A DNA stretch of 64,000 bases, taken from NCBI RefSeq assembly GCF_023705585.1, contig NZ_BOQE01000001.1:3504710-3568709 (forward strand). Direction: 5' to 3'. Of the stretch, positions 51,328 through 60,308 are shown piece by piece. Under the pieces are notes generated by a model. The model had not been told where the DNA came from. It ran no database searches and was given only the letters and a program-made list of their open reading frames with translations. This DNA is from Collibacillus ludicampi. Its GTDB lineage: Bacteria > Bacillota > Bacilli > Tumebacillales > BOQE01. How positions within the stretch are numbered: position 1 is the stretch's first letter; every line of letters starts with the position of its first letter. Both the position numbers and the translations under genes were made by a program.

Positions 51328-52441
51328 GAGTAATCTCTCCATCCACGTTTTCATTTTGATTGACTAAGTAATAGAGGACTCTCCAATCCTTAAACCAGTC
51401 GCCTTTCTCCGCTTCCTCATGCTCCATATCGTTCCAGACATGAACCAAAGCGGGACTGTACAATCGTCTTGCGCCCGGCCTCAACTTGCAATGTTCGATC
51501 CTTTGCTGATAGGCGGATCCGGGTACGGATTCGTTTACGTTATTAAAAAGATGCGGCCAGTAATCTTTTCGGGATCCGGTATGTACATGTTTGGCCGCCC
51601 ACTGCGAAACACTTTGTAAAACCTCGGAACGATGAAACAACAATGCATACAATCGTTTTCCCAATAAGATTCGTTCGTGCAGGGAAGCGAAGTGATGAAG
51701 GGTTTGACCGATAAGAAGCGGCGCCTTTTCAAAGCTCTTTTCATCTTTCTGCTCACAAGGGAATATAATTTGATTCAGGCTCAGCAAATCCTGTAACTTA
51801 AATTCAATCGTTTGTAGCACGGTTTCTTGGTAGAAGGGATTCTGAATCACTCTCTGTTCCAAATAACTTTGCTCATTGATAACTAGAGCGATGGCTAATA
51901 GATAGCAGTCACGAGAATCCCAAAAATGATTCCAGATCGTTTCCATGAAAACTGATACATGAAAAAATGGCAAGAGATAAAACAACTTGGTTTGTCTTTT
52001 TACACTTTCTTCATACAGCAAAAATTGCGGAAATACATCCTGGAAAATCAGCCAGTTTCCTCGCTCCAAGAAATTGAAATAGTTTTGTTGTTCCTTCTCT
52101 GTTAAGAGCCTGGAAAGCAAATCTCCCTTTAAATCGGTCATGTTCCAGCCACCGTTCCTCGATACCATATGTCCGAGAAAAGCCCAGTGAACTTCGGGAT
52201 GTCGACAGTAATAATGATAATAGGCCATCGTACGTGTAATATTGTTCCTGTTTTTTTCTCGGGTCTGTTCTTGAATGTGATGAATCAACGTTCGATCTTT
52301 CGGAGACAAATCCGTGATATCAAGGCGGCGTTTCGCTCTATCTTTGCTTCTCTTTATCAATTCTTTCTTTATGGAATAAAGAGGCTGAATCTTGCTTTGT
52401 TTGAAATTCTCCCATTTCTTTTTGAAAATTTCGAGGCCCAT
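51251..52441 (-). CDS. DUF2515 (YppC-like) protein
   Basis: 396 residues. 'NNITRTMAYYHYYCRHPEVHWAFLGHMVSRNGGWNMTDLKG' matches the conserved block of DUF2515, a Bacillales protein of unknown role; 'FLERGNWLIFQDVFPQFLLYE' follows. It is largely helical, with no signal peptide. ATG 52441 (GGAAAGG upstream) is preferred to the longer frame from 52474. Divergent from shc with only 54 bp between the starts. Confidence 0.75.
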   Translation of the reverse strand: MGLEIFKKKWENFKQSKIQPLYSIKKELIKRSKDRAKRRLDITDLSPKDRTLIHHIQEQTREKNRNNITRTMAYYHYYCRHPEVHWAFLGHMVSRNGGWNMTDLKGDLLSRLLTEKEQQNYFNFLERGNWLIFQDVFPQFLLYEESVKRQTKLFYLLPFFHVSVFMETIWNHFWDSRDCYLLAIALVINEQSYLEQRVIQNPFYQETVLQTIEFKLQDLLSLNQIIFPCEQKDEKSFEKAPLLIGQTLHHFASLHERILLGKRLYALLFHRSEVLQSVSQWAAKHVHTGSRKDYWPHLFNNVNESVPGSAYQQRIEHCKLRPGARRLYSPALVHVWNDMEHEEAEKGDWFKDWRVLYYLVNQNENVDGEITHAYCKTLEKIERAIMAQEKIFPLKS

Positions 52442-52495
52442 GATCCTTTCCTCCGTATAATGGATCAACAACAATTTAGGAGAAGGAGTGGTTAG

Positions 52496-54412
52496 GTGAA
52501 GCCAGTGGAGACAGAGATCGATCGTCTGGTTTCATTATTAAAAAAGAGCCAGTCTCAAGACGGATCTTGGCGCTATTGCTTTGAACTCGGCTCGATGACG
52601 GAAGCGTATATGATCATCCTATTACGGACACTCATGATTCATGATGAAGACCTGATCAGGAAATTTGCCGAACGAATCATCCAAAAGCAGGAGAAAAATG
52701 GTGCTTGGAAGTTGTTTTATGACGAGAAGGAGGGGAATCTGTCTGCCACCATAGAAGCGTCCTATGCTCTATTATTTTCCGGCTACCGTGAAAAATCTGA
52801 CGAGAACATGAGGGCGGCACGCGAGTTTATTTTGTCGAAAGGGGGGATCACGGAAGCGAAATTATTGACAAAGGTGATGTTGGCCTTAACCGGCCAGTTT
52901 CCGTGGCCTCATCGTTTTCTGGTTCCTGTTGAAATCATGCTGCTTCCTCATCATTTTCCGCTTCATTTCTTTGATTTCGTCGGATATGCCCGGGTACATG
53001 TCGCTCCCATCTTGATCGTCATGGATCGAAAATTTTCCATAAAAACAAAGAAAACGCCCGATCTGTCCGATTTGTACAGCAAACCGTTTAGATTCGGCAA
53101 CGAGCCATTCTTTACAAATCAACAACAGACCAGAAGCCAGTCGATTTATACAATCATCAAAGATTGGCTTCGAAAGCTTCCTTATCTGCCTCAGCATATG
53201 CACACGTTGGCTCTACGTGCGGCTGAACGCTTTATGCTGAACCGATTGGAAGTTGATGGGACTTTATACAGTTATTTTAGCGCGACCTTTCTTATGATCT
53301 TCGCTCTACTTGCCCTCGGGTATTCCCATCGACATCCGGTGATTATTCGCGCAATTGAAGGATTGAAAACATTAGCGTTTGAAACAAACGGACAGACCCT
53401 TATGCAAAATTCAACGTCCACCGTTTGGGACACCGCACTGTTGAGTTATGCCCTACAAGAAGCCGGTATTCCGCACGCAAATCTAATGCTTCAAAAAACA
53501 GGCCGATATTTGCTTTCCAGGCAACACACCAAATACGGGGACTGGAGAATCCACAATCCCAATATCGAACCCGGAGGATGGGGATTCTCTGATGTGAATA
53601 CGATCAATCCGGATGTCGACGATACGTGTGCCGCTTTACGAGCAATCAGCTCGCTGGCAAAAAACGATCCGTTGTATCGGAATGCTTGGAATCGCGGCGT
53701 CAAGTGGATTCTTTCCATGCAAAATGATGATGGGGGTTGGCCAGCATTCGAGAAAAATACAGACAAGAAAATCCTCAGGTGGCTGCCGATCGATGGATCA
53801 GATTCAACCAGCACCGATCCTTCCAGTGCCGATTTAACAGGGCGGACCTTGCATTTTCTTGGAAAACATGTGGGGTTAACCATCCACGATTCGAATATCA
53901 ATCGAGCCGTTCGGTGGCTGATTCAACACCAGGAAGAAGATGGATCATGGTATGGCCGTTGGGGAATCTGTTACATTTACGGTACATGGGCAGCTATTAC
54001 AGGCATGATTGCCGTCGGTGTTTCTCCCCATCATCCTGTCATTCAAAAAGCAGTCCGGTGGTTACTTTCGATTCAGAATTCTGATGGAGGATGGGGTGAA
54101 TCCTGTTACAGCGATACGGAAAAAAAGTACGTTCCTTTGGGAGCAAGCACGCTTTCCCAAACCGCCTGGGGTGTCGATGCCTTGCTTGCCGTTTCAAACG
54201 AATCCATTCAAGCCATCGAACGAGGAATCCGTTTTTTGATCGATTCCGGAAGCAAAAACGATTGGACAACGATCTATCCAACGGGAGCCGGGATGCCAGG
54301 CGGGTTTTATATCCATTATCACAGTTACCGTTATATTTGGCCGTTACTCGCTCTCAGCCATTACAAGAACAAATATAACCAAGAAAACCACGTAGACACC
54401 CATCCCTCTTAA
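52496..54412 (+). CDS. shc: Squalene-hopene cyclase
   Basis: Cyclises squalene to hopene, the base of hopanoid membrane lipids. 638 residues, the usual length. The catalytic acid motif D-x-D-D-T is at 373-377 ('INPDVDDTCAAL'), and several QW repeats are visible, such as 'QSQDGSW', 'QNDDGGWPAFE', 'QEEDGSWYGRWGICYIYG' and 'QNSDGGWGE'. Monotopic membrane enzyme. GTG 52496 with AGGAGAAGGAG upstream. No squalene synthase genes (hpnCDE) lie in the window. Confidence 0.97.
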   Translation: MKPVETEIDRLVSLLKKSQSQDGSWRYCFELGSMTEAYMIILLRTLMIHDEDLIRKFAERIIQKQEKNGAWKLFYDEKEGNLSATIEASYALLFSGYREKSDENMRAAREFILSKGGITEAKLLTKVMLALTGQFPWPHRFLVPVEIMLLPHHFPLHFFDFVGYARVHVAPILIVMDRKFSIKTKKTPDLSDLYSKPFRFGNEPFFTNQQQTRSQSIYTIIKDWLRKLPYLPQHMHTLALRAAERFMLNRLEVDGTLYSYFSATFLMIFALLALGYSHRHPVIIRAIEGLKTLAFETNGQTLMQNSTSTVWDTALLSYALQEAGIPHANLMLQKTGRYLLSRQHTKYGDWRIHNPNIEPGGWGFSDVNTINPDVDDTCAALRAISSLAKNDPLYRNAWNRGVKWILSMQNDDGGWPAFEKNTDKKILRWLPIDGSDSTSTDPSSADLTGRTLHFLGKHVGLTIHDSNINRAVRWLIQHQEEDGSWYGRWGICYIYGTWAAITGMIAVGVSPHHPVIQKAVRWLLSIQNSDGGWGESCYSDTEKKYVPLGASTLSQTAWGVDALLAVSNESIQAIERGIRFLIDSGSKNDWTTIYPTGAGMPGGFYIHYHSYRYIWPLLALSHYKNKYNQENHVDTHPS

Positions 54413-54449
54413 GTGGCATCATCAGCTGCTTGTCTTCTCAAAATGAAAA

Positions 54450-54478
54450 CCCCTTTTCATCGCATGGGAAAAAGGGTA
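54450..54478. terminator. Convergent terminator between shc and the DUF456 gene
   Basis: CCCTTTTC / GGAAAAAGGG; followed by TTTTC on the minus strand. Confidence 0.6.
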
Positions 54479-54498
54479 CGGAACTTCGTCAAGAATGT

Positions 54499-54981
54499 CT
54501 AATGCCTGCCAATGAAAAATCCGCCAATCATCACAAAAACGGTGATCAGCTTAAGAACGGTTCCGGTAAGAAAACCGAGCAAAGAAGCGAAACCAACCTT
54601 TGCAAGATGTCCAGCGTTCCGCACATGCAAGAGTTCTCCAATGATGGCACCTATGACCGGCCCTAAAATGACACCGAGAATCGGCCCGACAAGGAAGGGG
54701 AGAACCATCGTCCCGACCGCCGCCCCGATCATCGCCTGTTTCGAACCTCCCGCTTTTTTTACCCCTAAAGTCGAAGCGAGGGAATCGATCGCGAAGTTGG
54801 CCAGAACCATGAGTGCCGATAAGATATACACCCACTTGGGAAGGGTATGAAATCCCGTGATCCATGCGTATACGATGACACCAGCAAATGCGAACACCGC
54901 ACCTGGAAGAATTGGATAGATCGTAAAAACGATTCCCAATAGGAATAGAACAACAGCGATCGCAAGCGCAAACCAAACCAT
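54499..54981 (-). CDS. DUF456 membrane protein
   Basis: 160 residues. Helices at 'ALAIAVVLFLLGIVFTIYPILPGAVFAFAGVIVYAW', then 'LSALMVLANFAIDSLASTLGVKKAGGSKQAMIGAAVG' and glycine-rich 'FLVGPILGVILGPVIGAIIGELL', the DUF456 pattern. Function unknown, possibly small-molecule or lipid related. It faces shc in convergent orientation. Confidence 0.82.
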   Translation of the reverse strand: MVWFALAIAVVLFLLGIVFTIYPILPGAVFAFAGVIVYAWITGFHTLPKWVYILSALMVLANFAIDSLASTLGVKKAGGSKQAMIGAAVGTMVLPFLVGPILGVILGPVIGAIIGELLHVRNAGHLAKVGFASLLGFLTGTVLKLITVFVMIGGFFIGRH

Positions 54982-55124
54982 AAGATTCCCCCCTTTAACA
55001 AACTGGCTTTATTTTACCAGGGGTTGATGGACTTGTCGAATGGTGAAGACGATTCGTAGTTTTGCGCTATAATAGACCAGGAACGATTGGAACGACTTCT
55101 CAAAGGGGAAGGAGCGAGTTTTCT

Positions 55125-55742
55125 GTGGACAAAGACAGGGAAGAACGATTGTTGGCTTTGATGATGACGATGGATGAAGCCAGTGTGCGACGCATCGTTC
55201 GCCATACGATCAAGTCCGCTTCACCCAGACAGCAATCTATCCTGGAGAAGACGCTGATGAAATGGGAGAATATGAAAATCAACCATAAGGAAAAAGCGCG
55301 TGAGTCCGTACGAGAAGAACTGTTGAAAGGAAGGGCACCAGCGCACATCGCCCGTGACATGAATCTCTCCCAGACATTCGTGCAACAAGAGTATCAGATG
55401 CTACAAGCCTACGTCTATTCCGCTTTGGATCGATCTGTACCCGTAAACAACCTCACGATCTGTTGGTATTCCGAGCGAAACCCGCGCATTCTTAAAAGAA
55501 ATGCGGGAATGACTCTTCAATGGAACAAAGGATTGTCCCTCTGTGATGAAGATGGACTGTTCCAACTGTTTTATCCGGATCATTCGGTACAGAACTTTTG
55601 CGTATCCTTTTCGGATGGAATCGTATACATAGAAAGTCTAATCAAAGAGAAAAAAGAGCAGATAACCCTTTCATGCGACTTTCATTTGAAATATGTACCC
55701 ATTTTACATAAGACGAATGGATTATTCTTCAAGTCCGAGTAG
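55125..55742 (+). CDS. Protein of unknown function with HTH-like segment
   Basis: 205 residues from GTG 55125 (GGAAGGAG 10 bp upstream). The N-terminal half is helical and charged; 'LLKGRAPAHIARDMNLSQTFVQQEYQML' looks like a helix-turn-helix. The C-terminal half is beta-rich ('LTICWYSERNPRILKRN', 'QNFCVSFSDGIVYIE'). A DNA-binding regulator is possible. Its last 21 bp overlap the convergent L,D-transpeptidase gene. Confidence 0.55.
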   Translation: MDKDREERLLALMMTMDEASVRRIVRHTIKSASPRQQSILEKTLMKWENMKINHKEKARESVREELLKGRAPAHIARDMNLSQTFVQQEYQMLQAYVYSALDRSVPVNNLTICWYSERNPRILKRNAGMTLQWNKGLSLCDEDGLFQLFYPDHSVQNFCVSFSDGIVYIESLIKEKKEQITLSCDFHLKYVPILHKTNGLFFKSE

Positions 55743-56393
55743 GCGATATTCTTCCATTCCGATTTGTTTGCTCACAGGCAAGCGATTCGCCTTTTGAAAT
55801 TGGATGATTGCTTCTTCGGTGGCCGAGCCGAATAGACCGTTCACCGGACCGTGGTAAAACCCGGCGGCCCGCAAACGATTCTGAATGATATACACATCAC
55901 TGCCACGATGACCTCTCACGAGACGGTTAGGTAACTCATAAGGAGAACTCACTAAAGGATGTCCAAGAATATGTACTTGCATTCCGAGTTGTACAAATGG
56001 ATAGAACTCTTCCACATCTCGGTTTCGCATCCGAATACATCCATGACTCACTCGTTGGCCGATCAGATGAGGGCGATTGGTCCCATGAATACCATAGGTT
56101 CCCCATGGGACGTTCAAACCTATCCAGCGCGTTCCGAACCCGCCGCCCCAATTTCTTGATTTTTCTACTACTTCCCAATCGCCGACAGGTGTCGGTGTCT
56201 CTGGTGTTCCCGGAGCGATGGGATACGTCTTGATCACACGTCCTTCCTCGATCAGTGATAATTTTCGTGTGTATACATTTACAAAAATTTCTCTCTTTGG
56301 TTCGCTTGCCTGTACGGAATCGGGTATGGCTATCAAAAACTGAAACAGAATGAAACAACTTACTGTAAGAATTAAACGCTTCAAACCACTCAT
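55722..56393 (-). CDS. L,D-transpeptidase with peptidoglycan-binding domain
   Basis: 223 residues. Signal peptide or anchor at 'LILTVSCFILFQFLIAI'; YkuD domain with catalytic 'HGTNRPHLIGQRVSHGCIRMRN' (His and Cys); then a PG_binding_1 domain ('GSDVYIIQNRLRAAGFYHGPVNGLFGSATEEAI'). Forms 3-3 cross-links or modifies peptidoglycan outside the membrane. Domain order catalytic then binding. Follows the carboxypeptidase gene by 8 bp, forming a wall-remodelling pair. Confidence 0.93.
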   Translation of the reverse strand: MSGLKRLILTVSCFILFQFLIAIPDSVQASEPKREIFVNVYTRKLSLIEEGRVIKTYPIAPGTPETPTPVGDWEVVEKSRNWGGGFGTRWIGLNVPWGTYGIHGTNRPHLIGQRVSHGCIRMRNRDVEEFYPFVQLGMQVHILGHPLVSSPYELPNRLVRGHRGSDVYIIQNRLRAAGFYHGPVNGLFGSATEEAIIQFQKANRLPVSKQIGMEEYRLLGLEE

Positions 56394-56401
56394 CCACTCC
56401 C

Positions 56402-57247
56402 TTAAGAATGAGTTTCTTTAAAAGGGTAGGAGAGAAGTGTCAAAGTATCCCGGTACATCCGCATCTTGTTCGGAGTCCCCATCACAACCGAGATTCGGTG
56501 GGTATGATCGGGGGTTTCCATCACTTCCACCAAACAGTATCCGGCAGAGAACGTAAAACCTGTTTTCCCTCCTAAGATCACTCCTTCGGGTGTCTTATAA
56601 CCTAAAAGCCGATTGGTGTTATATAAAGTCCGATTCTTATAAAGGAAACTTTTTGTCGCAATCGCTTCCCGAATCTCGGGATAGTGAAATGCATAGCGCA
56701 TGATACACGCCATATTATGAGCGGATATTTTATGATCGATATCATGCAATCCGTTCGGGGTTACAAAATATACCTGACGTAACCCAAGTTCCATACAACG
56801 TTTATTCATAAGTGCTGAAAAAGCGGCTTCAGAACCGGCGATATGTTCGGCGATCGCGGTTGCAACATCGTTTGAACTGCGGATCAACAATGCTTGTAAT
56901 GCTTGCTTGGCCGTGATTGTTTCCCCTTTGCGCAGCCCCAATTTTGATTTCGGTTGTCGAGCAGCGTTCTGACTGACCGTTATTAAATCATCAGGACGCG
57001 TATGTTCAATCAGTAAAATAGCTGTCAATAGCTTGGTCATACTTGCGGGATAAAGGGGATCGAACGCTTCTTTTGCGTAGAGGATCTTACCGCTTTCCAT
57101 TTCCATCACGATCGCCGATTTTGCCGTGATAACAGGCGTCTTTTTCTCTATTGGAACAGAAGAAGATGCGTCAACCCAAATGTCCGAAAACTGTATGAGC
57201 ACAAAGAGGACGAGAAAAAGTACAATGATTCGCTTCGTGATAGCCAA
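56402..57247 (-). CDS. D-alanyl-D-alanine carboxypeptidase (DacF-like, S11)
   Basis: 281 residues. N-terminal signal 'IIVLFLVLFVLIQFSDIWVDA'; active-site SxxK in 'YPASMTKLLTAILLIEH', SxN in 'RSSNDVATAIAEHI', KTG in 'GGKTGFTFSAGYC'. It trims the pentapeptide of peptidoglycan. The C-terminal PBP5_C domain is absent, as in short sporulation-type enzymes. TTG 57247 with GGAGG 8 bp upstream is preferred; GTG 57256 abuts the RBS. Confidence 0.9.
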   Translation of the reverse strand: MAITKRIIVLFLVLFVLIQFSDIWVDASSSVPIEKKTPVITAKSAIVMEMESGKILYAKEAFDPLYPASMTKLLTAILLIEHTRPDDLITVSQNAARQPKSKLGLRKGETITAKQALQALLIRSSNDVATAIAEHIAGSEAAFSALMNKRCMELGLRQVYFVTPNGLHDIDHKISAHNMACIMRYAFHYPEIREAIATKSFLYKNRTLYNTNRLLGYKTPEGVILGGKTGFTFSAGYCLVEVMETPDHTHRISVVMGTPNKMRMYRDTLTLLSYPFKETHS

Positions 57248-57338
57248 TGAAACCACCTCCCTCCAAACTATAGTCTACCTATAGAGGATCTTTTCGATTC
57301 GCAATTGTTTGGAGAAGCCCATTTTAAAAAATGTTTGA

Positions 57339-57369
57339 AACAGATGTTTACTTTTTGTATCTGTTATAA
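57339..57369 (+). promoter_or_regulatory. Promoter with inverted repeat for the zinc-ribbon gene
   Basis: AACAGAT (57339-57345) and ATCTGTT (57359-57365) are perfect inverted arms 13 bp apart, directly preceding and touching a TATAAT (57364-57369). Candidate operator over the -35 to -10 region. Confidence 0.5.
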
Positions 57370-57406
57370 TACAATGATTTCAACAAGATCATTCGAGGAG
57401 GAATGA

Positions 57407-57562
57407 ATGATGAAATCGATCGCTGAGTACTACGGATGGGTAAGTGAACCGTGCGGAACGTTTATCGTATCTGAATGTGTAGAATGCGGGGCGGAAATTA
57501 ATGATCATCGCGGTGCTGTCATCTATGAATGTGAACGGTGTATGAACTCGCATGAAGAGTAG
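57407..57562 (+). CDS. Small zinc-ribbon protein, 51 residues
   Basis: MMKSIAEYYGWVSEPCGTF..., with C-V-E-C (24-27) and C-E-R-C (42-45), a four-Cys zinc ribbon, and 'GAEINDHRGAVIYE' between them. GAGGAGG is 5-6 bp before ATG 57407, and its own promoter lies upstream. No family recognised; monocistronic. Confidence 0.7.
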   Translation: MMKSIAEYYGWVSEPCGTFIVSECVECGAEINDHRGAVIYECERCMNSHEE

Positions 57563-57724
57563 AAGGAAGATCAATTGAACTCGTTCTGAATTTTTATTAT
57601 TTATTATAATAATATTTTTATTATTGCAACAAATTATAACACGACACAGTCACGCGGTTGTGATAGATTCTCGTAAACAATTAATTAAATTTAAAAATTT
57701 TTCTTTTAATATATTTTTTCGATA
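57563..57724. other. Very AT-rich intergenic stretch
   Basis: Runs of A/T around 57585-57720 with no gene; likely upstream promoter DNA for the transcript starting near 57760. Confidence 0.4.
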
Positions 57725-57753
57725 TTGAATGTTAATTCGATTTGTTATATGAT
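57725..57753 (+). promoter_or_regulatory. SigA promoter with no obvious gene behind it
   Basis: TTGAAT, 17-bp spacer, TATGAT, preceded by a long A/T-rich stretch resembling an UP element. Confidence 0.6.
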
Positions 57754-57759
57754 GGGGTC

Positions 57760-57940
57760 AAAAGGAACACTCCTGTGATTTGAGAATCAATGAAAGGGAG
57801 AAGCTTTATCGTTTCAATGAGGGGTATGGGGTTCTTTCATATAGAGAATCGCATGGAGAGAGGGTCATTACGCCGTCCTCTCACTAGAAAAAATCGGTCG
57901 GATTTTTTACGGCGGAGGGAGACCTCCGCCCGATTTGTTT
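57760..57940 (+). ncRNA. Candidate small RNA (or short mRNA)
   Basis: A transcript of about 180 bases is bounded by the promoter at 57725-57753 and a strong terminator at 57911-57940. Internal stems include GATTTGAGAATC with CTCC/GGGAG around it (57775-57806) and GAGAGG / CCTCTC (57855-57880). A 54-codon frame from ATG 57791 is open but lacks an RBS and would run through the terminator, so a non-coding RNA is the better reading. No known RNA family recognised. Confidence 0.45.
57911..57940 (+). terminator. Strong terminator of the candidate small RNA
   Basis: GGCGGAGG / CCTCCGCC with tetraloop GAGA, then CGATTTGTTTT on the plus strand; the minus strand lacks a T-tract, so it serves the plus-strand transcript. 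Confidence 0.8.
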
Positions 57941-57950
57941 TAGGCACCCT

Positions 57951-58769
57951 TTAAGCTAAAACCTCTTTAAAAAATCGCAAGGTTTTCGCCCATGCATCAC
58001 GTGCAGCGTCGACATGGTAAGAAGTTCGGGTATCATTAAAGAACGCATGATGTGCACCTTCATAGATTTCATATGTGAAAGATTTACCCGCTTCCTTCAT
58101 CGCTTCAGCAAACCCGGGTACTTGAGAAGTGATACGTTCGTCCAACCCGCCAAAAAATCCAAGTACCGGACATTGAATCCCCTGAAGTTGTTCCTTCTGT
58201 GGCAGATTTCCATAATAAACGACAGCTCCAGCAAGGCGCGGTTCCACACCTGCCAGCATCGCAGATAAAGCACCGCCCATACAATAACCGGTCGAAGCCA
58301 CTTTCTGCCCCCGACTGTACTCATAATTCTGTAAAAACTGAAACGTCGCTTTCAAGATTTCCAGATATTGATCCATGCGCGCCAATCCGCCGAAGAGTGT
58401 TTCAAACGTGGATTGAATGTCTTCACGCTTCCTTTCTGGCAGTTTCTTTAACTCTGCGTAACGTGCATTCGGATCGTGCCATACGGTTGGAGGTAAGGTG
58501 TTAAGAAAATCCTTCACCTGCTCAATGCGATCTTCTTTTAACTCCGCAGGACGCTGACCATCCTCGGCGTAGAGGTCGGGAGCCACCGCCAAATAACCTG
58601 CCTTGGCGAAACGATCCGTTAATTCGAGAATGTGCGCATCTGTTCCCCAGATTTCCTGGATCACAATCACAACCGGTAGAGGCGTTTTGGCGTTCTCCAA
58701 ACGGGAGGTGTATAACTGATACTTTTTGTCTCCGTCCCTAAATTGCACCCATTCAGCACGTAATGACAT
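57951..58769 (-). CDS. Dienelactone hydrolase-family protein
   Basis: 272-residue alpha/beta hydrolase. Nucleophile Cys in 'STGYCMGGALSAML', Asp in 'FFGGLDERIT', His in 'YEGAHHAFFND', the usual Cys-Asp-His triad; 'VIVIQEIWGTDAHILELTDRFAKAGYLAVAPDLY' is the family signature. It may open lactones or act on other esters in aromatic breakdown; no pathway partners nearby. ATG 58769 with GAGG upstream. Confidence 0.92.
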   Translation of the reverse strand: MSLRAEWVQFRDGDKKYQLYTSRLENAKTPLPVVIVIQEIWGTDAHILELTDRFAKAGYLAVAPDLYAEDGQRPAELKEDRIEQVKDFLNTLPPTVWHDPNARYAELKKLPERKREDIQSTFETLFGGLARMDQYLEILKATFQFLQNYEYSRGQKVASTGYCMGGALSAMLAGVEPRLAGAVVYYGNLPQKEQLQGIQCPVLGFFGGLDERITSQVPGFAEAMKEAGKSFTYEIYEGAHHAFFNDTRTSYHVDAARDAWAKTLRFFKEVLA

Positions 58770-58913
58770 GTGAAAGCCTCCTCACACGATAGATTTCCAT
58801 TTAATTCTACAACTAATCTTTCAAGCGAAACAATATGATTTTCGGGATTGATGAAGAAGAACTTCGTTGTGTAAATTAAGTAGAGGTTGCTCAAGGGAAA
58901 AGGAAGTGAAAGA

Positions 58914-60299
58914 ATGCGATTACCTTCAGCTTTTCTGACAAAAAGGGAACAGCAATTGGGCGAGGATTTTCCGCTTTTTTTACAAAGCTACGAACAACCC
59001 CGGGCGTCAGGGCTTCGCGCCAATCGATTAAAAATTACTCCTGAAGCCTTACATACACTTGTACCATTCTTACGTGAACCGGTTCCATGGTGCAAGGATG
59101 GTTTTTATTTCAACGAAGGAGATACGAGACCGGCTAAACATCCATATTATTACGCCGGGCTGTATTACATACAGGAGCCGAGCGCCATGCTGCCCGCAGA
59201 TTTGTTGCAAGCAGAGCGAAGACAACATGTCTTGGATTTATGTGCGGCGCCCGGTGGAAAATCGGTTCAGTTGGCCGCCCAACTGGGGAGGGAAGGACTG
59301 TTAGTGGTGAATGACCCGCACCCGCAACGGGCCAAAGTATTATTGAAAAACATGGAGCGCTACGGTGTCGTCAACGCAGTTGTGTTGAATGAAACACCTG
59401 AACGCTTGCTTCAGGCTTTTTCGGGTTATTTTGATAAAATTTTAGTCGATGCTCCCTGCTCGGGGGAAGGGATGTTTCGCAAAGAGCCAGAAATGGCTAA
59501 AGAGTGGAGTGAAGAATCCGTCGCAAAATATGCCTCTTGGCAGGCAGAGATTTTATCGACCGTTCCGAAACTTTTGCGTGCAGACGGAGAAGTCGTATAC
59601 TCGACTTGCACCTTCTCCGAAGAAGAGAATGAACGGCAAGTGGAGGGGTTCTTGTCGGCGAATCCCGATTTCGAATTGCTAGACATGCGGCGGTTGTGGC
59701 CTCATGAGGTACGGGGTGAGGGACACTTCGCGGCCAAAATGAAACGTATCTCCGGGACTCATTCATTTGCAAGCGAGAAACGTCGAAGACAACCCGCGAG
59801 ACATTCATTGTCGCTTTCGAATTCGGCCCATGAAGCGATCGCCCAATTTTCGGAGCAGGTTTGGCAGGATGCAAAACGGTGGCAGGAATGGCTACCCTCT
59901 GGCGGTTACATCGTGGAACGTGCAGGGCATATCCTCTGGGAATGGGAAGATCTGCCCGTTTTGCGAGGATTGAAAGTCTTGCGATCCGGCTGGTTGCTCG
60001 GGATGGTGGAAAAGGGGCGGTTTCGTCCCAGTCCCGCTTTTGCGCTGGGTCTTCCTTTGGAAGCGGTTCAAGCAGCCAAGCAGCGATTTGAACTCTCCAC
60101 AAAAACTGAGGAAGAAAGGTATCTGGCGATTCGTTACCTTCGCGGGGAAACCATCCAGCAGGAAGGGAAAGTGTGGCCCAAAGGCTGGCATCTGGTTTCA
60201 TTGGAAGGCTACCCGCTTGGGTGGGCCAAAGGGGCGGGCCATTGGTTAAAAAATGAGTTTCCCCCCGGTTGGCGTTGGGAAGATCGGGATGAGAGATGA
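58914..60299 (+). CDS. 16S rRNA (cytosine-C5) methyltransferase, RsmF/YebU type
   Basis: 461 residues. The SAM-dependent NOL1/NOP2/Sun core has 'VLDLCAAPGGKSVQLAAQL', 'ILVDAPCSGEGMFRKEP' (one catalytic Cys) and 'VYSTCTFSEEENERQV' (the other). The C-terminal third, with 'GYIVERAGHILWEWEDLPVLRGLKVLRSGWLLG', is the RsmF-type RNA-binding extension. Start ATG 58914 behind GGAAGTG. In an apparent operon with the pseudouridine synthase 9 bp downstream, both modifying rRNA. Confidence 0.92.
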   Translation: MRLPSAFLTKREQQLGEDFPLFLQSYEQPRASGLRANRLKITPEALHTLVPFLREPVPWCKDGFYFNEGDTRPAKHPYYYAGLYYIQEPSAMLPADLLQAERRQHVLDLCAAPGGKSVQLAAQLGREGLLVVNDPHPQRAKVLLKNMERYGVVNAVVLNETPERLLQAFSGYFDKILVDAPCSGEGMFRKEPEMAKEWSEESVAKYASWQAEILSTVPKLLRADGEVVYSTCTFSEEENERQVEGFLSANPDFELLDMRRLWPHEVRGEGHFAAKMKRISGTHSFASEKRRRQPARHSLSLSNSAHEAIAQFSEQVWQDAKRWQEWLPSGGYIVERAGHILWEWEDLPVLRGLKVLRSGWLLGMVEKGRFRPSPAFALGLPLEAVQAAKQRFELSTKTEEERYLAIRYLRGETIQQEGKVWPKGWHLVSLEGYPLGWAKGAGHWLKNEFPPGWRWEDRDER

Positions 60300-60308
60300 G
60301 GTGAGCAC

